In this document: one piece after another, positions 33,203 to 43,019 of the stretch
How positions within the stretch are numbered: the stretch's first letter is position 1
Layout of the letters: each line of letters starts with the position of its first letter
NCBI GenBank assembly: GCA_015232865.1
Contig: JADFYU010000018.1
Span: forward strand, 1-45,548
Reading direction: 5' to 3'
DNA from: Magnetococcales bacterium
Lineage (GTDB): Bacteria; Pseudomonadota; Magnetococcia; Magnetococcales; UBA8363
DNA: 45,548 bases
Position numbers and translations under genes: made by a program
The notes under the pieces: generated by a model
What the model was told of the DNA's origin: nothing
Seen by the model: only the letters and a program-made list of their open reading frames with translations
The model's database searches: none

Positions 33203-35674
33203 ATGATCTCTTTACCTCCGACATCACAGATCACCTCTTCTGTGCACTCCCACTCCAATGCACCGCAAATGGATGGAGTGATTGTCGTCAACTCTTCCGG
33301 AACCATAATCTCGATCAACAATTCTGCTCAGCACCTCCTTCAGTATCACACCGTTGATCTATTGATTGGTCAGGATGTCAGCCCGTTGTGTTGCGTCTCA
33401 GATCTGGAAGAGTATAAAACCTGGGCTTCGGTCTATCCAGAAATCGATGGACTGACTCTCATCAATTTATTGCGAACAAATCCTCATATCGAGATAAAAA
33501 CCTGTTTAAAGACCGCCAAAAAAACCGTCGAACCGGTGCGGATCTCCGCCATACAACTGAATCTGAATAATCAGCCAACTTTTTTCATCCTCTCCCTCAA
33601 AGAGATGCGGGAGAAGACGCTTTCAGCGTCGAAGGCAAAGCTTCAATCTCAGTTTAAAAATATTTTCAACGCTCTTTTGCAAACCTCATTTTATGATCTC
33701 TCTATTTTGGGCAATCCCCTCCAAGAGAACCTTAAACTGGCTTTGAGCATTATTCTTTCGGCCCCTCTATTACCCAAACAGCCTTCCGGGGCCATTTTTC
33801 TGGTCAATCGAGATGAAAAAAGTGTGCAACTGGCCTGTCAATTGGGTCTCTCCAGCGAAAGCGAACAGAGCTATGCCAACTGTTGGATGGAGCAGTATGA
33901 TTTTGGCCAGATCTTGAACACAAAACGGGTCCATTTTTCATCCGAGTTAACCGATCATTATTCTGACTTTTGCCCGCAAGCGACCATAACCCCTCACTAT
34001 CTGGTTCCCATCATGCGTGAAGAGGGACGGGTTTTGGGCGTGCTGATGGTTTTTCTGGATTATGACTGGGTCAGACATCCGGAATTAGAGCGGTTTTTAA
34101 GTGAAGTTGTCATGGTCCTGGCTATGGCAATCAGTCGGAAATATTTTGAGAACAAGCTGTTGAACTCCGAAAGTCAGTTCAGTTCCATTGCCAACACCTC
34201 CAATGACGGCATCATCTCCATCAACCAAGAGGGAAAGATCGGCTTTTCCAACCAATCGGCAAACCGAATTTTTCAGTACGAAGAGGGAGAACTTCTCGGA
34301 CAACCGCTGACGCGGATTATTCCCAGCCGTTACCATTCAGCCCATAAAGCCGGTATTAAAAATGCGTTAAAGACCGGCAAAATCAGCATTCCCGGAAAAA
34401 TTATCGAGTTTCTTGGCCTGCGGAAAGATGGTCTTGAGGTTCCTGTTGAAATCTCTCTATCCATGTGGGAGAGCAATCAGCAAACAACCGTCGCCGCTTC
34501 CATTCGAGATATTTCCGAGCGAAAAAGAATGGAAGAGACCCTCAAACTACAATTGACCTCCATGAAATATGCGGCCAACAGTATTCTCATTACTGATTCT
34601 GAGGGCAACATAGAGTGGGTCAATCCGGCTTTTGAAAAACTAACTGGCTTTACCTTTGATGAGGTTGTGGGCCGCAATGCCAATATTCTCAACTCCGGTC
34701 TCAATGACCCCGCCGTTTTTGTTGAGCTTTGGCGGACCATAAAGTCGGGAAAAATATGGCAAGGACATCTTCAAAACAAAAAAAAATCGGGCGAACTTTT
34801 TTGGGAAGAGGAGACCATTACCCCTATTTTGGATCAGAACAATATCATCAGCCATTTTTTAGCCATCAAGGTCGATATTACGGCTCAAAGAGAGATTGAC
34901 GAAACACTTTGGCGGGCTAAAATCGCCCTTGAAGATTCTAATGATCGATTGGAAAAGGCCAACGCGCAACTATTGGAAGAACGAAGCATCATCGAAAATA
35001 TTGTCTACAATATTCAAAACTCCCCATTATTCGACAGATCCAATCTTCGAATTCTTGAAAAACCCATCGAGAAAACAACCGGGGATCTGATCTGTGCGAC
35101 TCAATTATCCAATGGAGTGCGACGTATTCTATTGGGCGATTTTACTGGCCATGGTTTGACGGCGGCCATCGGTGGCCCGTTGGCTACAGAAATTTTCTAT
35201 GCTGCATCATCTCTTACGATTGCACACATGTTTAGAATTCTCAACGAACGTCTCCTGCACGCCCTCAACAGAGATATGTTCATGGCTTGTAGTTGCGTGG
35301 AGTTGGACATCGATAAAAATCAGGCCACTCTTTTCAATGCGGGGATGGTAAATATTTTTATTCTTCGAGAAGGTAAAACCATACACAAAGAACCCTCAAA
35401 ATATGTCCCGAGGGGTTTGATGGACGTACCGGACTGTGAACCGACCGTTTTCCCCATTCGTCATGGCGATAAAATCATTCTCTGTACGGACGGTTTTGAA
35501 GAGACCACCGACCCCAGTGGCAACATGTTTGGAGAACAACGCTTTTTACCTCTATTGGAAGAGGTCATCGCCAACAACGAACCATTGGAAATTCTCGTTC
35601 AAAAGCTGGCCCTATTTAGACAGGGAAGGAAACAGGAGGATGATATCACGCTGATTGAGTTGACATGCAAATGA
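33203..35674 (+). CDS. Multi-PAS sensor with SpoIIE-type phosphatase
   Basis: An 823-residue cytoplasmic protein. Residues about 23-130 form a PAS-like domain (DGVIVVNSSGTIISINNSAQHLL). Residues about 180-320 look like a GAF domain (YDLSILGNPLQENLKLALSIIL...). Two more PAS domains follow at about 325-445 (ISINQEGKIGFSNQSANRIFQY) and 447-570 (ILITDSEGNIEWVNPAFEKLTGF). After a coiled linker comes a PP2C/SpoIIE phosphatase at about 620-823, with TGDLICATQL, LLGDFTGHGLTAAIG and LCTDGFEETTDPSGNMFGEQRF. Such phosphatases dephosphorylate STAS antagonists, and a STAS gene follows 77 bp downstream. The start is ATG 33203, but it lacks a strong ribosome binding site. Confidence 0.88.
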   Translation: MISLPPTSQITSSVHSHSNAPQMDGVIVVNSSGTIISINNSAQHLLQYHTVDLLIGQDVSPLCCVSDLEEYKTWASVYPEIDGLTLINLLRTNPHIEIKTCLKTAKKTVEPVRISAIQLNLNNQPTFFILSLKEMREKTLSASKAKLQSQFKNIFNALLQTSFYDLSILGNPLQENLKLALSIILSAPLLPKQPSGAIFLVNRDEKSVQLACQLGLSSESEQSYANCWMEQYDFGQILNTKRVHFSSELTDHYSDFCPQATITPHYLVPIMREEGRVLGVLMVFLDYDWVRHPELERFLSEVVMVLAMAISRKYFENKLLNSESQFSSIANTSNDGIISINQEGKIGFSNQSANRIFQYEEGELLGQPLTRIIPSRYHSAHKAGIKNALKTGKISIPGKIIEFLGLRKDGLEVPVEISLSMWESNQQTTVAASIRDISERKRMEETLKLQLTSMKYAANSILITDSEGNIEWVNPAFEKLTGFTFDEVVGRNANILNSGLNDPAVFVELWRTIKSGKIWQGHLQNKKKSGELFWEEETITPILDQNNIISHFLAIKVDITAQREIDETLWRAKIALEDSNDRLEKANAQLLEERSIIENIVYNIQNSPLFDRSNLRILEKPIEKTTGDLICATQLSNGVRRILLGDFTGHGLTAAIGGPLATEIFYAASSLTIAHMFRILNERLLHALNRDMFMACSCVELDIDKNQATLFNAGMVNIFILREGKTIHKEPSKYVPRGLMDVPDCEPTVFPIRHGDKIILCTDGFEETTDPSGNMFGEQRFLPLLEEVIANNEPLEILVQKLALFRQGRKQEDDITLIELTCK

Positions 35675-35751
35675 TTATCTACTAGATTGATTCGGATTTT
35701 CTGATTGATAAATTTTGTTTATTAACTCTGTTTGATCCGAAGAGACATGAA

Positions 35752-36057
35752 ATGGCTGACAGCTCTCTCTCAGTGTCCCGAGAAGGGGATACTTTGATCT
35801 ACCGAATTGCAGGTGTTTTTGACTATTCCCTGGTCAAACTGTTCAAGACCACCTATCAATCCGAAGGAAAAGCGGGCCGTTATGTTTTGGACTTGATGAT
35901 GACGGATAAAATTGACAGTTCCGCAATCGGTGGGTTGATGTATTTTCATCATTTTGCGGGCGGAAAAGAGGCCGACATTACCCTGATCAACGCCAGCAAA
36001 GAGATCAAACGCCTGCTCAACATTGCCCAACTTCACCACGCCTTTAAAATTCTTTGA
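35752..36057 (+). CDS. STAS-domain anti-sigma factor antagonist
   Basis: A 101-residue single STAS domain. It has DTLIYRIAGVFDYSLVKLFKTTYQ, then YVLDLMMTDKIDSSAIGGLMYFHHFAGG, with the expected phosphorylatable Ser in KIDSSAIGGL (about residues 57-58), then ITLINASKEIKRLLNIAQLHHAFKI. It is the likely substrate of the preceding SpoIIE phosphatase and of the HATPase protein encoded convergently. The last 14 bp overlap the end of that gene. Confidence 0.88.
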   Translation: MADSSLSVSREGDTLIYRIAGVFDYSLVKLFKTTYQSEGKAGRYVLDLMMTDKIDSSAIGGLMYFHHFAGGKEADITLINASKEIKRLLNIAQLHHAFKIL

Positions 36058-36967
36058 CTTTGCTGTTTTTCGAACATTTTTGATATACCACGGCAGTCAC
36101 CTGATTGCCACAGCCATGGTATTCCAAACGATCAAAACTTCCCCCTTTAGCCATGGCAATTCCAAATCCATGGCTTTTATGGGTTTCGAACGGGTTCATT
36201 CCCATGTAGTGCTTCCAATCGAACCCCTGGCCTTGATCCTGAATCAAAAATTGAACCTCACTCTCGGTTCTAGTGGCCTGAACGGTAACACATTTCGTGA
36301 TGTTTTCAGGAAGAGCCAAACGACGCTCAACCTCCTCGTCCCAGACATCCTTTTCATTGAGAAGGGTTTTTTCTTCGTAGGTGATTCCCAGGTTGCCATG
36401 TTCGACCGCATTGACAAACAGCTCTCTTAATCCGAACACCCGCTTTTCAGGTTCTGGACAGAGCAAGGCCAGAAGATCGGCGATTTTACGGGCATCTTCC
36501 AGGGTTCTAAAACGGAAGGTCGAATGGTGCATCATCAGGAGAGAATCGTCAAACAGACGGATTTTTTCTCTGAATTTTTCTTGCGCCGCATGGTTGGACA
36601 ACCAACGCTCCATGGAGGGAACCAAAGAGGTCAGGTTCTCTCTCAACACCACATCACTGACACCGCAATTCAAAAGTTTGACTGCATCTTCTCGATCAAT
36701 GGCTTCCGTAACGAGAATGATCGGAATTCCATCCCCCTCCTCTTTCCAGACAAAATAGATATCTGAGCCATAAAAAAAATCGTGCTTGCAATTGGCAATG
36801 ATCAAGTCCCAATGCCGAATATCCAACGCTTCACTCATGGCCGACGCCGTATTGACATGAAAGCATTTGATATCGAAGCTACAACGGTGTAGCTCGTTGC
36901 GAATATTTAAAAAATTATCAGGAGCACACTCAATGACCAGGATGTAGAAAACCTCTTTTGCAATCAT
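36044..36967 (-). CDS. Pseudo-receiver fused to RsbW-type HATPase
   Basis: A 307-residue protein. Residues 1-125 resemble a response-regulator receiver, but the phospho-acceptor Asp is Asn (DLIIANCKHDFF), the acidic pair is Glu-Cys in ILVIECAPDN, and the conserved Lys is Arg (VVLREN). It therefore probably does not accept phosphate. Residues about 155-300 are an anti-sigma-type HATPase with FGLRELFVNAVEHGNLGI (N box), QFLIQDQGQGFDW and SHGFGIAMAKGG. The kinase half would phosphorylate a STAS partner, most simply the convergent STAS gene product overlapping it by 14 bp. Confidence 0.8.
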   Translation of the reverse strand: MIAKEVFYILVIECAPDNFLNIRNELHRCSFDIKCFHVNTASAMSEALDIRHWDLIIANCKHDFFYGSDIYFVWKEEGDGIPIILVTEAIDREDAVKLLNCGVSDVVLRENLTSLVPSMERWLSNHAAQEKFREKIRLFDDSLLMMHHSTFRFRTLEDARKIADLLALLCPEPEKRVFGLRELFVNAVEHGNLGITYEEKTLLNEKDVWDEEVERRLALPENITKCVTVQATRTESEVQFLIQDQGQGFDWKHYMGMNPFETHKSHGFGIAMAKGGSFDRLEYHGCGNQVTAVVYQKCSKNSKVKEF

Positions 36968-37159
36968 TTTTTTCTTCCAACCTCGATGTTCATCCTCGTT
37001 TCGGCATCAATCCCCACGCGACGGTAAAACTTTTTTGGTTAGCCGGTTGAGTCAGGAAAAGCAGGCATATATTTTCTATCAACTTTTTTTCCCGCAGCAA
37101 GCGAGCCAAAAGACAAAAAGAAGATCAAGATATTTGATTACATCGCCCAATCCGACTGG

Positions 37160-38482
37160 TCAACCGGTATGCTTCAACAATCCTTGCAACAGGGAAGGCA
37201 AGGTTTTGAGCACAACAAAAGTCAAAAGGGGAAGGTGAAGAATCAACATCAACCCAATGACCACATCGGCGATAGACCAAACCAGCGCGACCGGAAAAAA
37301 TGGTCCGCAAAAGGTGACCGCAGAAAACAACCACCGAAAGGTGACAATATTGCCGCCCCAAAGATATTCATAACAGCGTTCGGAAAAATAGGCCCAGTTG
37401 ATGATGGTTGTGAAGGCAAACAGACTCAGGCAGGTAAAAACCAAAAATTTACCAAGAGGACCCAAACCGGTTTGAAAAGCCGAAACCGTTAGATAGGCTC
37501 CGGTCAGATCGTGCCAGTCTCCGACCGAGAGAATCACCAAGCCGGTGACGGTACAAACGATTAACGTGTCGACCAGAGGAACCAAAGCCGCCAGATAAGA
37601 ACCTTGGGCTGGATGATCATCGTTGGCCCCATGGAGAAAAGGAGCGATCCCCATGCCGGAAAAATGAGAGAAAACCCCTCTGGAAACACCAAATTGAATC
37701 GACTGCATCAGGGTGTATCCGGCCACCCCACCACCGATGGAATAGGGTGAGAACGCGTGGGAAAAGACCAAGCCAATGGCTCGTAAACTCTCTTGCGGAT
37801 TGAGCAAAAGAATAACAATACCACCAATAACGTACGCGACGACCATCAATGGCGCACTGGCGACGCTAAAGTTGACGATGGATTTTATTCCACCAACCAC
37901 GACGATGGCGACCGATGCAAACAGTACCAAGGCAACAAAAACGGTCGAAAAGCCCAATTCGTTGGTGACAGCGTGGGAAACCGAATTGGCCTGGATCAGA
38001 TTGGCACTCACCAACCCTTGAAACAAAATCAATCCTGCCATCAACGGAGCAAAACCCGACCAGGTTTTGCTGGCGAATTTTTCGATGTAGGACATCGGTG
38101 TGGCGAAAAGAGGTGAGTTGGGGTCGGTTGGCCCGTGGGAGATGGAGATATAAACGGAACACATTCTGAAGGAGGTCCCAGCCAGTGCCGACATCCACAT
38201 CCAAAACAGCGCACCCGGACCGCCGAGGTGGATTGCCGTTCCGACCCCCGCCAGATTGCCGACACCGATCCCAGCGGCCAGAGCGGTAATAAACGCGTCG
38301 GTATGTTTGATGTGACGCTCGGTGTTTTTTCCAGAATTAAAGCGATCCTTCCAGGTCTGTTTAAGAATACCCAAAGAGTGCTTCAGTGCCGCTCCACGAG
38401 TAAGAACCAAAAAAAGAACGCCGACTTCCAGATAAATCAAACTGAGCAACGGATTCCAAATCCAGGCCGCCAGCGACTCCAT
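37160..38482 (-). CDS. Sodium:alanine symporter family (AGCS) transporter
   Basis: A 440-residue membrane protein with about ten hydrophobic segments. Family features are GIGVGNLAGVGTAIHLGGPGALFWMWMSALAGTSF near residue 70-105, FQGLVSANLIQANS, and the signature region GVSRGVFSHFSGMGIAPFLHGANDDHPAQGSYLAALVPLVDTLIVCTVTGLVIL near 265-320. These proteins import alanine or glycine with sodium. The ATG at 38482 follows GAGGAG. No neighbouring metabolic gene points to the substrate. The 5' flank (38483-38886) has only a broken membrane-protein frame. Confidence 0.92.
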   Translation of the reverse strand: MESLAAWIWNPLLSLIYLEVGVLFLVLTRGAALKHSLGILKQTWKDRFNSGKNTERHIKHTDAFITALAAGIGVGNLAGVGTAIHLGGPGALFWMWMSALAGTSFRMCSVYISISHGPTDPNSPLFATPMSYIEKFASKTWSGFAPLMAGLILFQGLVSANLIQANSVSHAVTNELGFSTVFVALVLFASVAIVVVGGIKSIVNFSVASAPLMVVAYVIGGIVILLLNPQESLRAIGLVFSHAFSPYSIGGGVAGYTLMQSIQFGVSRGVFSHFSGMGIAPFLHGANDDHPAQGSYLAALVPLVDTLIVCTVTGLVILSVGDWHDLTGAYLTVSAFQTGLGPLGKFLVFTCLSLFAFTTIINWAYFSERCYEYLWGGNIVTFRWLFSAVTFCGPFFPVALVWSIADVVIGLMLILHLPLLTFVVLKTLPSLLQGLLKHTG

Positions 38483-38530
38483 GAATAAAGCTCCTCAACA
38501 CATTTCAAAAAAGGAACCTGGACAAACTTA

Positions 38531-38790
38531 TCAACGACTTAATGACAAGAGATAAGCCAAGAAGGTTTTAAATAGTAGACCGACAAGAAGGGCAATGAGG
38601 ATGGCATAACCCAACTTGCCAAGAAAGCTGATCTCTCGATCTGACACTTTAATGCAATAACCTCAAAAAAATGGTTCCCACCTCTGACACCGTCCAGATG
38701 AATCCTAAGGACAATCTGACTCAATATTGTCCCAATGGCAAGGTATACTGAGAGATTAAAACAATCAAACCCCATCGAGAAGAGCACCAA
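38531..38790 (-). pseudogene. Possible frameshifted small membrane protein
   Basis: In the minus strand one frame gives AIGTILSQIVLRIHLDGVRGG and FFEVIALKCQIE. A second frame gives ISFLGKLGYAILIALLVGLL and ends LAYLLSLSR before a stop at 38531-38533. The two join if a GA dinucleotide duplication in GAGAGATC (near 38634) is removed, producing one protein with two hydrophobic helices. I do not recognise the family, and the N-terminus is unclear. It could be a coincidence of AT-rich sequence. Nothing else is seen between 38483 and 38886. Confidence 0.3.
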
Positions 38791-38886
38791 CGGGCAGAGT
38801 GCTGCGGGAAGATCGATGGTTCTGAAGGTATGGAAAACTGGCGGGGATTTTTGTGGGAAAGTAAAAAATAATTTGGGCTGAGGCCA

Positions 38887-39687
38887 TCAGTTACGCCGTG
38901 GCCAGGCACTTGCATCCACCGTTTCCAGGTAAGCATGCCAGGTGGCGTGACCGAGTACCGGGAATATCACCACCAGCCCCAACAGCCCGGTTATCACCGA
39001 GACAAGCACACCGCCGAGGATTGTCGCCGCCCAGAGAAGTGACACCTTGCGATTGCGCAACACAGCGTTGATGCTGGTAACAACTGCCGTGAGCAGATCG
39101 GTCTTGCGTTCCATGATCATGGGCAACGAATATGCGCTGATACAGAAGGTGATCATCGCAAACACACCTCCCACCACGGTCCCGATGCCGAAAAAGAAGA
39201 TCAGGTCCACCGGCTCACTGTCAAACCCGCCGGCCGCGAAGATCATTTGCAGCAGATGCCCGACGTGAATCCAGAACAAAAAAAGGATGATGAGAACGCT
39301 GGAAAACAGCGCCAGGTTACCGATCCCCCCCGATTTGTCACGCAGACAGTAAGTTAATAGCGGCTCCCGTCCGGTTTTCAGCTGACAACTGAGGGAGTAG
39401 AGACCGATGGCCATCACCGGGCCGATCAGGGTCAGGCCGGAAAGGATGGTCAAAAACACCAAAGGCCCGCTGATGACGAATCCGGCATAGCCAGCGACGT
39501 AACACATCAGCAACGCTACCAAGCCATAGACAAGGCTTTTTTTACGGGTGCGTTTCAGATCGGCCATGCCCAGTCGCAGCCAACGTTTCGGTGCCTCCAT
39601 GTCCAACTCACGACAAGGCGCGACTAAGGGCAAGGGCTTGGCATCGTCCACCGGATTTTGTGCCTCCTCGTCGATTTGTTCTGACAT
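38887..39687 (-). CDS. DUF2189 integral membrane protein
   Basis: A 266-residue protein with an N-terminal soluble stretch of about 50 residues, then six hydrophobic segments. The beginning LGMADLKRTRKKSLVYGLVALLM and the LLGLVVIFPVLGHATWHAYLETV near the C-terminus are characteristic of DUF2189. Its function is unknown. Its start ATG 39687 is 212 bp from the hybrid kinase stop, and it is probably a separate unit. Confidence 0.8.
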   Translation of the reverse strand: MSEQIDEEAQNPVDDAKPLPLVAPCRELDMEAPKRWLRLGMADLKRTRKKSLVYGLVALLMCYVAGYAGFVISGPLVFLTILSGLTLIGPVMAIGLYSLSCQLKTGREPLLTYCLRDKSGGIGNLALFSSVLIILFLFWIHVGHLLQMIFAAGGFDSEPVDLIFFFGIGTVVGGVFAMITFCISAYSLPMIMERKTDLLTAVVTSINAVLRNRKVSLLWAATILGGVLVSVITGLLGLVVIFPVLGHATWHAYLETVDASAWPRRN

Positions 39688-39899
39688 ATCGCTCCATTAT
39701 AATCAACGAATGTTAGAGATGCCGTTTGTCAGATCATGTCTGGACAAGTACAGTTCACCCCTTCTGATAAAATCCATTTCCAATCAACAACCTGCCATAC
39801 CCCGTCCGAATCTCGCAAACCGGTTTTTTGTCAAAACCTTATCCATTTTTCCTGAAAAATCAACGGAGAGTGGTTTGATTTCGGCTTGACTCGGCCCAC

Positions 39900-41789
39900 C
39901 TACACAATCAATTCCCGAACCTTTTGCACGGCCTTTTCAGCTTCGTCCTTGATCATCCGAACGTATTCGTCGGCACGGGAGGTCATCTCGGCGGGACCAA
40001 ATTTTTCCAATGTTTCAGCCAGTATCGCCACGCGCGTAACGCCTAATTGGCGGCTGGATATCTTCAGTTCAGAAGCGGCCTTGGTCATGACGTCCGTATT
40101 CCCACCATTGACCACCGCGCGCTGCAAGGCATTCACGCGTTCCGACAGAGCCATGAGGTAGAGACGTCCCACGGTTTGAAAGTTCTCCCGCAAATCCTCC
40201 TGGAGTTCTTTGATGACCGTCTGGTCCAGAACTGAAAAATCGGACAAAACCGGCATGGTCCGGCAAGGTTTCCTTTGGTTGTTGTTGCCGCCGAGCCAAT
40301 GGTGAAGCGAGCGGCGCAGCTCTTCCACACGGAGCGGCTTGCTGAGAAAATCATCCATTCCCGCCGAAAGGCAGGCTTCACGGCTCTCATCCATGACGTT
40401 GGCGGTCAAGGCGATCACTTTTGTGTAATGGAGACTCTTATCTGCCTTCTCTCTATCACGCAATCTCTTGATGGCGGTGATACCGTCCATCCCGGGCATT
40501 TGAACATCCATAAAGACCAGATCATAGTCGGTCTCAGCGATCTTCAGTAACGCCTCCCCACCGGTGCAGGCCAGGTTCGGACTAAGCCCCATACGCTTGA
40601 GAATTTTCAGCATGACCAGCTGATTGATCGGGTCGTCCTCCACCAGAAGAATGCGGCTCTCTGGAGGAAGGCGTTTCGGCAGATGCGATTCTCGATCGGT
40701 GAGGTGGGAAGAGACCGATCCTTGCAAGCTTCCTGGTTCGTTCGTCATGAATTCTGCATCGACGGAGGGAAACGGCGCCGTAAAGGAGAAGGCGCTTCCC
40801 TCTCCTTCCAGGCTATCCACCCAGATGCGCCCGCCCATGACTTTGAGCAATTTTTGGGAGATGGCCAGCCCCAAGCCCGTGCCTCCATAGGCCCGTTGGG
40901 CAGAGGAGTCGATCTGGACGAAGGAGTCGAAGATCAGATGTTTCTTCTCCTCCGGGATACCGATGCCGGTATCCCGGACAGAGAATTTGAGTCCTTCACG
41001 ATCCCCTTTCGTGTCGATGCCGAGAACCACTTCAATTTTTCCGAACTCGGTGAACTTGATCGCATTGCCGATCAAATTGATCAATATTTGCCGAATGCGC
41101 CGATGATCGCCTCTCACCAAGAATGGCACATGAGGGTCAATCGTCAGGATCAAGTTCAGCCCTTTTTGCGTTTCCGTCGGATGCCGCATGATTCCGTATA
41201 CGCTTTGCAGGAGGTCACGAGGGGAGAAGACCTCCTCTTCAATCGCCACCTCTCCCGCTTCGATCCTCGCCAGATCAAGGATGTCGTTGATGAGCGTGAT
41301 GAGGGCGTGGCCGGACTCCTTGATGATGCTGACCGCCTCTTCTCTCTCCTCCTTGGTGCCCTCGCTGTCGATCATGTCCGCCATGCCGATAATGGCGTTC
41401 ATGGGAGTGCGGATTTCGTGGCTCATGGTGGCCAGAAAGGCGCTTTTAGCGACATTGGCCGCTTCAGCCGCCTCTTTGGCCGCATTGAGGATCTGAATAT
41501 GCTCTTCCCGTGCCGCCACATGCTTTCGGAAGGCCAGCCCGTAGGCCATCAGAAGTTCCATGAGGGGTGGAGAGACCAGAAGGGGGATCTGTTGTAAGGT
41601 GGGCGCGTTGTCCAACCGCGCCAGTTCGGTCAATGCGCGTTCTTGAACATCCGCAATCTCTTCCGGCGGAACGCCCTCACTGACCATGCGCCGTCCCAGG
41701 TCGGCAGCCTCGGCCAGATGGACCTCTTGGGGGTCGGCGACGTACTGCAGAAGCAGCCGAAGATATTGATCACTGAAGGTTTCGTTCAT
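39900..41789 (-). CDS. Hybrid histidine kinase with RsbU_N-like N-terminus
   Basis: A 629-residue cytoplasmic kinase; the start is ATG 41789 ([10 protein letters not shown]). Residues 1-85 ([45 protein letters not shown]...) resemble the N-terminal RsbT-binding domain of RsbU. HisKA follows with [18 protein letters not shown], then HATPase ([40 protein letters not shown]). A receiver follows, with [11 protein letters not shown] and [12 protein letters not shown]. The last 110 residues have the fold pattern of an Hpt domain, but the phospho-acceptor His is replaced: [13 protein letters not shown] has Ser (codon TCT, 40071-40073) where AAHxLKGSS is expected. It lies at the end of the rsb operon, 147 bp after the RsbX-like gene. 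Confidence 0.88.
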   Translation of the reverse strand: MNETFSDQYLRLLLQYVADPQEVHLAEAADLGRRMVSEGVPPEEIADVQERALTELARLDNAPTLQQIPLLVSPPLMELLMAYGLAFRKHVAAREEHIQILNAAKEAAEAANVAKSAFLATMSHEIRTPMNAIIGMADMIDSEGTKEEREEAVSIIKESGHALITLINDILDLARIEAGEVAIEEEVFSPRDLLQSVYGIMRHPTETQKGLNLILTIDPHVPFLVRGDHRRIRQILINLIGNAIKFTEFGKIEVVLGIDTKGDREGLKFSVRDTGIGIPEEKKHLIFDSFVQIDSSAQRAYGGTGLGLAISQKLLKVMGGRIWVDSLEGEGSAFSFTAPFPSVDAEFMTNEPGSLQGSVSSHLTDRESHLPKRLPPESRILLVEDDPINQLVMLKILKRMGLSPNLACTGGEALLKIAETDYDLVFMDVQMPGMDGITAIKRLRDREKADKSLHYTKVIALTANVMDESREACLSAGMDDFLSKPLRVEELRRSLHHWLGGNNNQRKPCRTMPVLSDFSVLDQTVIKELQEDLRENFQTVGRLYLMALSERVNALQRAVVNGGNTDVMTKAASELKISSRQLGVTRVAILAETLEKFGPAEMTSRADEYVRMIKDEAEKAVQKVRELIV

Positions 41790-41936
41790 GACGTTCCGGT
41801 CAATAAGGCGATTTGTCCTCTTTGGATGTGCAATTCTGCTGCACCTGTCAACCAGGACCGGCAAAACCAAGAAACTCGTTCAGCCACTGGACGGCCTCTT
41901 TCCGGTCCCGTCAATCCAGCGTCGCAACATGAGGGG

Positions 41937-42572
41937 TCAGTCTCCATTAGAGCCATCTTCCTCGGGTTGGAGATCCGCATCGAACCGGTATAGTAGGATT
42001 CCTGTATCGTCGTGTCTGCGACTCCAATCCTCCAAAATCTGTATTCCCAGTCTCTTGAGATCATCCAAAAGGGGGCGGCGATACGCCAAAATATTCATCC
42101 TCTCCTTGACGCCGTCCGTATGGAGCACCAGAAGATCACCCCGGAGGAAAGGGATGGTTTCGGGTCGGACACGCCTGTACCCACCACCCACAATCCCAGG
42201 ATCGCTTGAGAAGCGGTTGGCACTCCTGTTGCTCCTGAGAATAAGCATGCTGATGTTACCCACCCCCGCGAAGGTGACTGTTTCCGCCTGTGGATCGAAG
42301 ATGGCAATCCCCATGGCAACCCCCCGCGTATTCCGAATGTGCTGGTTGCACCCATCGAAGAGTTTCTCCAATGGGCTGTCAAGCCCATTTTCCACGAACT
42401 CCCGCGCGCTCAGAGCGGCGGCTTCCGCCTCCTTGCCATGCCCCAACCCGTCGGCGGCAAAAAAAAAGTGTCGCCCCTTCTCTTGCCAATGGGCCAGTTG
42501 ATCCCCACAAAAAGGCCCCTGGCTGTTTGCCGGATGCGTGATTATGACAGCGGTCACAGCCTCTTTCTCCAT
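41937..42572 (-). CDS. rsbX: RsbX-like SpoIIE/PP2C phosphatase
   Basis: A 211-residue phosphatase domain. Metal-binding Asp residues are in FFAADGLGHGKEAEAAA and VLHTDGVKERM, with GVAMGIAIFDPQAETVTFAGVGN in between, as in RsbX and the C-terminal halves of stressosome-linked ATPase-phosphatases. It should dephosphorylate RsbS and RsbR to reset the stressosome. Its ATG at 42572 lies inside the end of the preceding ATPase gene (19-bp overlap, another frame), so translation is probably coupled. Confidence 0.82.
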   Translation of the reverse strand: MEKEAVTAVIITHPANSQGPFCGDQLAHWQEKGRHFFFAADGLGHGKEAEAAALSAREFVENGLDSPLEKLFDGCNQHIRNTRGVAMGIAIFDPQAETVTFAGVGNISMLILRSNRSANRFSSDPGIVGGGYRRVRPETIPFLRGDLLVLHTDGVKERMNILAYRRPLLDDLKRLGIQILEDWSRRHDDTGILLYRFDADLQPEEDGSNGD

Positions 42573-43012
42573 TTGTAGGCAATAATTCGGGAACCATGCC
42601 CCGGAGTGGAGAAGATCTCGAAAGCGTCAGCGAGCCGCTTCACACCAGGTAGTCCACACCCCATGCTTCCAGTCGTGGAAAAGTGATCCTGCATGGCTTT
42701 CTCCATGTCGGGAATGCCGGGACCCGTATCTTCGGCGACAACCTCAATTCCCATTTTTCCATCCTTGCGAAGGGGAGTCAATCGAATGAATCCACCGTGG
42801 GTCGCATGCCAGAATTGATTGGCCGCCAATTCAGAAACGATGGTGCCCAACGCGTGGACTTCCGCCTCTTTGAATCCGACTTGCCGAGCCAGGGCCATGG
42901 CCCGGGTACGAACGAGGGCTATATGGTACTCCTCGACGACCAGGCAGGTCAATCCGGGAACTGGGGTCGTCTCCCAGTCGTCATCAATGCTCTTCGGGTT
43001 AGAGACATTCAT
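42554..43012 (-). CDS. Second RsbT-like HATPase (serine kinase family)
   Basis: A 152-residue GHKL ATPase. It resembles the adjacent RsbT over its length: ALARQVGFKEAEVHALGTIVSELAANQFWHA (N box), VVAEDTGPGIPDMEKAMQDHFSTTGSMGCGLPGVKRLADAFEIFS. The N box has ANQ in place of RsbT's RN pair, and an extra N-terminal 25 residues are present. In many stressosome operons a domain like this is fused to a SpoIIE phosphatase in one polypeptide; here the two are separate frames with a 19-bp overlap. It starts at ATG 43012, seven bases after the rsbT stop. Confidence 0.82.
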   Translation of the reverse strand: MNVSNPKSIDDDWETTPVPGLTCLVVEEYHIALVRTRAMALARQVGFKEAEVHALGTIVSELAANQFWHATHGGFIRLTPLRKDGKMGIEVVAEDTGPGIPDMEKAMQDHFSTTGSMGCGLPGVKRLADAFEIFSTPGHGSRIIAYKWRKRL

Positions 43013-43019
43013 AAGCAAA

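Noticed and set aside
38721..38936. 71-codon minus-strand frame before the AGCS gene
   Set aside because: It overlaps the end of the DUF2189 gene, has no motif, and is not clearly linked to the broken membrane-protein frame.
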